Source: Saprospiraceae bacterium (GTDB lineage Bacteria > Bacteroidota > Bacteroidia > Chitinophagales > Saprospiraceae). From it: a DNA stretch of 8,385 nucleotides. Shown piece after piece: positions 5,950-8,385 of the stretch; the first letter of the stretch is position 1, and each line of letters begins with the position of its first letter. The translations under genes were made by a program, and so were the position numbers. Location of the stretch: positions 1-8,385 of the forward strand of contig JADZFP010000350.1 in assembly GCA_020849825.1 (NCBI GenBank). Direction: 5' to 3'. Under the pieces are notes generated by a model that had not been told where the DNA came from, searched no databases, and saw only the letters and a program-made list of their open reading frames with translations.

Positions 5950-8328
5950 ATGGTTTTTTCCCCGTTTTTTTTCAAATCCTCGGGAGTCGGCAGGCTCGGG
6001 TTGTGCTGCATTTTGCTGGTCCTTGCCCTGTCGTCGTGCAACGTTACGAAGTATATGGACGATACCCAAGGCGAACGTCTTCTGGTCAAAAACTCGCTCG
6101 TGCTGCGTTCGGAAAAACGGCTGAAACTTTCCGAAAAAACGCCCCTGACCTATGAACTCGGCGGCTTGTACAAGCAAAAGCCCAACTCCAAAACGCTTTT
6201 CCTGTTCCGGACCCGGCTTTGGTTTCATTACAAATACAAGGGGCGCGACAACAATTTCGGCCGCTGGGTCAATAAACGGGTGGCGGAAGAGCCGGTTTTT
6301 TACGACGACGCCCTCACCCAGCGCACGGCCCTGAATTTTGCCAATACCATGCACCAACGGGGCTACCTCAAAGCCAAATGCACGTATAAAACCGAATTTC
6401 CGGGCAAACACTTCGCCAGAACCACCTACACCCTCGATCTGGGGCCCCTCTACACCATCGGTCCGGTCGATTTTTTCAGTCGCGACACCGGGGCGCAACG
6501 AGTGCTCTGGGAAACCGGCACCAATTGCCAGCTGCGCCCGGGCAGTCCGCTCGACGGCCGGGCATTCGAAGCGGAAAAACTGCGGATCGTGACGGAAATG
6601 CGCAATCGGGGTTATGCCTATTTCGGCCCCAATTCCGTCGAATTCGTCGGCGACAGCACGGGCACCAGCACAGCCGTGACCGTCACCGTGTTGCCCCCAG
6701 CCGATAATATGCGGCACCAGAAGTACCAGGTCGGCAAGGTCGCGGTGTTTTCCAGTCTCGTGCCCAATTACTCCTCCATCAGGAAGGATACCACGATCGG
6801 TAAAATCTACTTTGCAAGTTCCGACCCGAATTTCAGGGTGCGCCCCAAACAATTGCTCCGTGCTATCGCCATCCGGCCCGACACCCTTTACCGGCAGGAG
6901 GATTTTGAAAAAACCGTCCGGCAACTCAACGCCCTGGGTGTTTTTCGCTTCGTTTCGGTAAAACCCAGTCTGGACACCCTGAAAAAAAACGTGCTGGACG
7001 CGACCATGTCCTTCTCCCCCAACAAACGCCTGTCGTTTGGCGGCGACATCGACCTCAACTCCTCCACCAGCTCCGTGTCGGGGCGTTTGCTGGGCGTTTC
7101 TTCCAGTCTGACCCTGCTCAACCGCAACCTGATGCGTGGCGCTGAAATGATGCAAAACAACCTGGGCTACAACGTCGAATTCGACATCACGCAACCCGAC
7201 CGCCTCATTTTTTCGCAGGAATTCAAGTTTCAGAACCAGCTGATCATACCCCGTTATTTCGGCTACCTGGGTGTTTGGCCGGCTTTGCGGGGGGCCGGAC
7301 TGGTTTCGCCGCGACTTTACCGCCGGATGAAAAACGAGGGGCAGATGCACATCAAAGCCAACTACAACTACCTCGAACTCATCGATTACTACGCCTACAA
7401 CCTGTTCAACGCCTCCTTCGGCGCCGATTTGCGCACCGACCCGGAACACGTGTACTCCTTCGATTATATCGGCATCGATGTGTTGCGGCCGCGCCTGTAC
7501 CCCAATTTCGACTCCATCACCCTGCTCAATCCGTTCCTGCGACTGAGTTTCAGCGATCAGTTGTTCACCGGATTTCTGCTGCGTTCGTTCACCTATTCCT
7601 ACGTGGGCGGCGTGAACCGTTTTGGCGAACGCTGGGCGCTGCGCTTCAATACCGACCTCTCCGGGGTGGAAATTCTGGGACTGAACGCTTTGTGGAGCGC
7701 GGCCTTCGGCAAACAAACCTGGGAGTTGGCAGACATGGAATTTGCGTCGTATATCCGCGCCGATTTCGACGCGGTTTATACCCGTGATTTTAATAAAAAA
7801 GGCCTGACCGGCGCGGTACGCATAGGAGCCGGCGCTATTATGCCTTTTGGAAAAACGGAAACCACGCCCTACGTCAAACAGTTTTTCGTGGGCGGCCCCT
7901 CGAGTATCCGCGCCTGGCGCGTGCGGGAGATCGGTCCCGGCGGCTACCGCGATACCCGCGCGCCCTTGAACCCGCCTTTTTACCAGGCCAGCGATTTCCG
8001 TTTCGAGTTCAACGGCGAACTCCGCTTCCCGTTTTTCTGGTGGTTCAAAGGCGCGGTATTTGTCGATGGCGGCAACGTCTGGTCGCTCGACCCCGACGAC
8101 CCGCGACCCGGCGCCCGGCTCGACTGGGATGCCTACAAAAATATCGCCCTGGGCACCGGCTTCGGGGTGCGGGCGGATTTTGGTTTTTTCATCATTCGCC
8201 TCGACTGGGGTCTGCCGCTGCGCTACCCCTACCCGGTCAACAAGGAATCGCACTGGGTGCCCAACCGCATTTCTCATTTGCAATGGCGCGATTTTAACCT
8301 CAACTTAGCCGTCGGTTACCCCTTCTGA
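5950..8328 (+). CDS. tamL: TamL: lipoprotein TamA/BamA-family (Omp85) outer-membrane protein
   Basis: 792 residues from ATG 5950. A TTG at 5920 would add ten residues; ATG is preferred because it leaves a normal lipoprotein signal peptide and a candidate -7 box lies between the two sites. The signal 'GLCCILLVLALSSC' ends in a good lipobox (LSSC, Cys30), followed by 'NVTKYMDDTQGERLLVKNSL', typical of the lipidated TamA homologues (TamL) of Bacteroidota. Residues ~40-350 hold POTRA-like segments, e.g. 'ALNFANTMHQRGYLKAKCTY' (127-146), 'LRIVTEMRNRGYAYF' (211-225) and 'EDFEKTVRQLNALGVFRFVS' (317-336). The beta-barrel runs from ~352 to 792 with the Omp85 lid-loop motif 'GGPSSIRAWRVREIGPGG' (648-665), 'VFVDGGNVW' (703-711), 'GTGFGVRADFGFFIIRLDWG' (735-754) and the C-terminal strand 'FNLNLAVGYPF' ending in Phe. 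Role: outer-membrane protein assembly or lipid homeostasis, likely with TamB. No tamB is visible here. Confidence 0.94.
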   Translation: MVFSPFFFKSSGVGRLGLCCILLVLALSSCNVTKYMDDTQGERLLVKNSLVLRSEKRLKLSEKTPLTYELGGLYKQKPNSKTLFLFRTRLWFHYKYKGRDNNFGRWVNKRVAEEPVFYDDALTQRTALNFANTMHQRGYLKAKCTYKTEFPGKHFARTTYTLDLGPLYTIGPVDFFSRDTGAQRVLWETGTNCQLRPGSPLDGRAFEAEKLRIVTEMRNRGYAYFGPNSVEFVGDSTGTSTAVTVTVLPPADNMRHQKYQVGKVAVFSSLVPNYSSIRKDTTIGKIYFASSDPNFRVRPKQLLRAIAIRPDTLYRQEDFEKTVRQLNALGVFRFVSVKPSLDTLKKNVLDATMSFSPNKRLSFGGDIDLNSSTSSVSGRLLGVSSSLTLLNRNLMRGAEMMQNNLGYNVEFDITQPDRLIFSQEFKFQNQLIIPRYFGYLGVWPALRGAGLVSPRLYRRMKNEGQMHIKANYNYLELIDYYAYNLFNASFGADLRTDPEHVYSFDYIGIDVLRPRLYPNFDSITLLNPFLRLSFSDQLFTGFLLRSFTYSYVGGVNRFGERWALRFNTDLSGVEILGLNALWSAAFGKQTWELADMEFASYIRADFDAVYTRDFNKKGLTGAVRIGAGAIMPFGKTETTPYVKQFFVGGPSSIRAWRVREIGPGGYRDTRAPLNPPFYQASDFRFEFNGELRFPFFWWFKGAVFVDGGNVWSLDPDDPRPGARLDWDAYKNIALGTGFGVRADFGFFIIRLDWGLPLRYPYPVNKESHWVPNRISHLQWRDFNLNLAVGYPF

Positions 8329-8372
8329 GGATACCTTTACCCCCGCAATTTTTTACCTCAAACACAAACAAC

Positions 8373-8385
8373 ATGGCCAACTTAC
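8373..8385 (+). CDS. Possible start of a downstream gene, cut off by the window end
   Basis: An ATG at 8373 begins 'MANL' and stays open to the last base. It lies 44 nt after the tamL stop, on the same strand, preceded by an AC-rich leader (CAAACACAAACAAC). Such A/C-rich leaders are common before Bacteroidota start codons, which rarely use Shine-Dalgarno pairing. Only four codons are visible, so the product cannot be named. The gap 8329-8372 shows no terminator-like hairpin, so co-transcription with tamL is possible. Confidence 0.4.

Noticed and set aside
5929..8283. 784-codon open frame on the minus strand opposite tamL
   Set aside because: It is codon-aligned with a clear Omp85 gene and its composition is that of a complement shadow. 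It has no recognisable domain and is explained by absence of TTA, CTA and TCA codons in tamL.

Overview
The window looks like a chromosomal segment of a Bacteroidota bacterium, probably a fairly GC-rich environmental lineage such as Saprospiria or Chitinophagia (inferred). The evidence is two proteins ending in Por/type IX secretion (T9SS) sorting domains, a lipoprotein TamA homologue (TamL type), a LemA-TPM-TPM cassette, and start codons without clear Shine-Dalgarno sequences. No rRNA, tRNA, CRISPR array, transposase or phage gene was seen.

Layout. (1) Bases 1-2770, plus strand: two tandem, related secreted proteins 8 nt apart. The first lacks its 5' end. Both are built of repeated ~50-residue beta-propeller-like units and end in a T9SS type A domain. 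(2) Bases 2775-4775, minus strand: lemA, then a small cytoplasmic TPM-domain protein, then a membrane-anchored TPM-domain protein with a glycine-rich tail. The TPM genes overlap by 8 nt. A 136-nt imperfect inverted repeat fills almost the whole gap between lemA and the first TPM gene. The last TPM gene converges on the T9SS pair with only 4 nt between stop codons. (3) Bases 4921-5889, minus strand: a SpoU/TrmH-family RNA 2'-O-methyltransferase. Its inter-domain linker is expanded in frame by a GC-rich palindromic repeat. (4) Bases 5950-8328, plus strand and divergent from the methyltransferase: a complete tamL gene. A possible further gene begins at 8373 and runs off the window.

How the genes relate. 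The T9SS pair would be exported through the Sec system and then the T9SS. TamL works in the outer membrane, in assembly or envelope homeostasis. LemA and the two TPM proteins form a cassette often seen together, of uncertain biochemical role. The methyltransferase is housekeeping RNA modification. No undescribed multi-gene system is evident. The most unusual structures are two repeats: the hairpin inside the lemA operon, and the palindromic repeat translated as part of the RNA methyltransferase.
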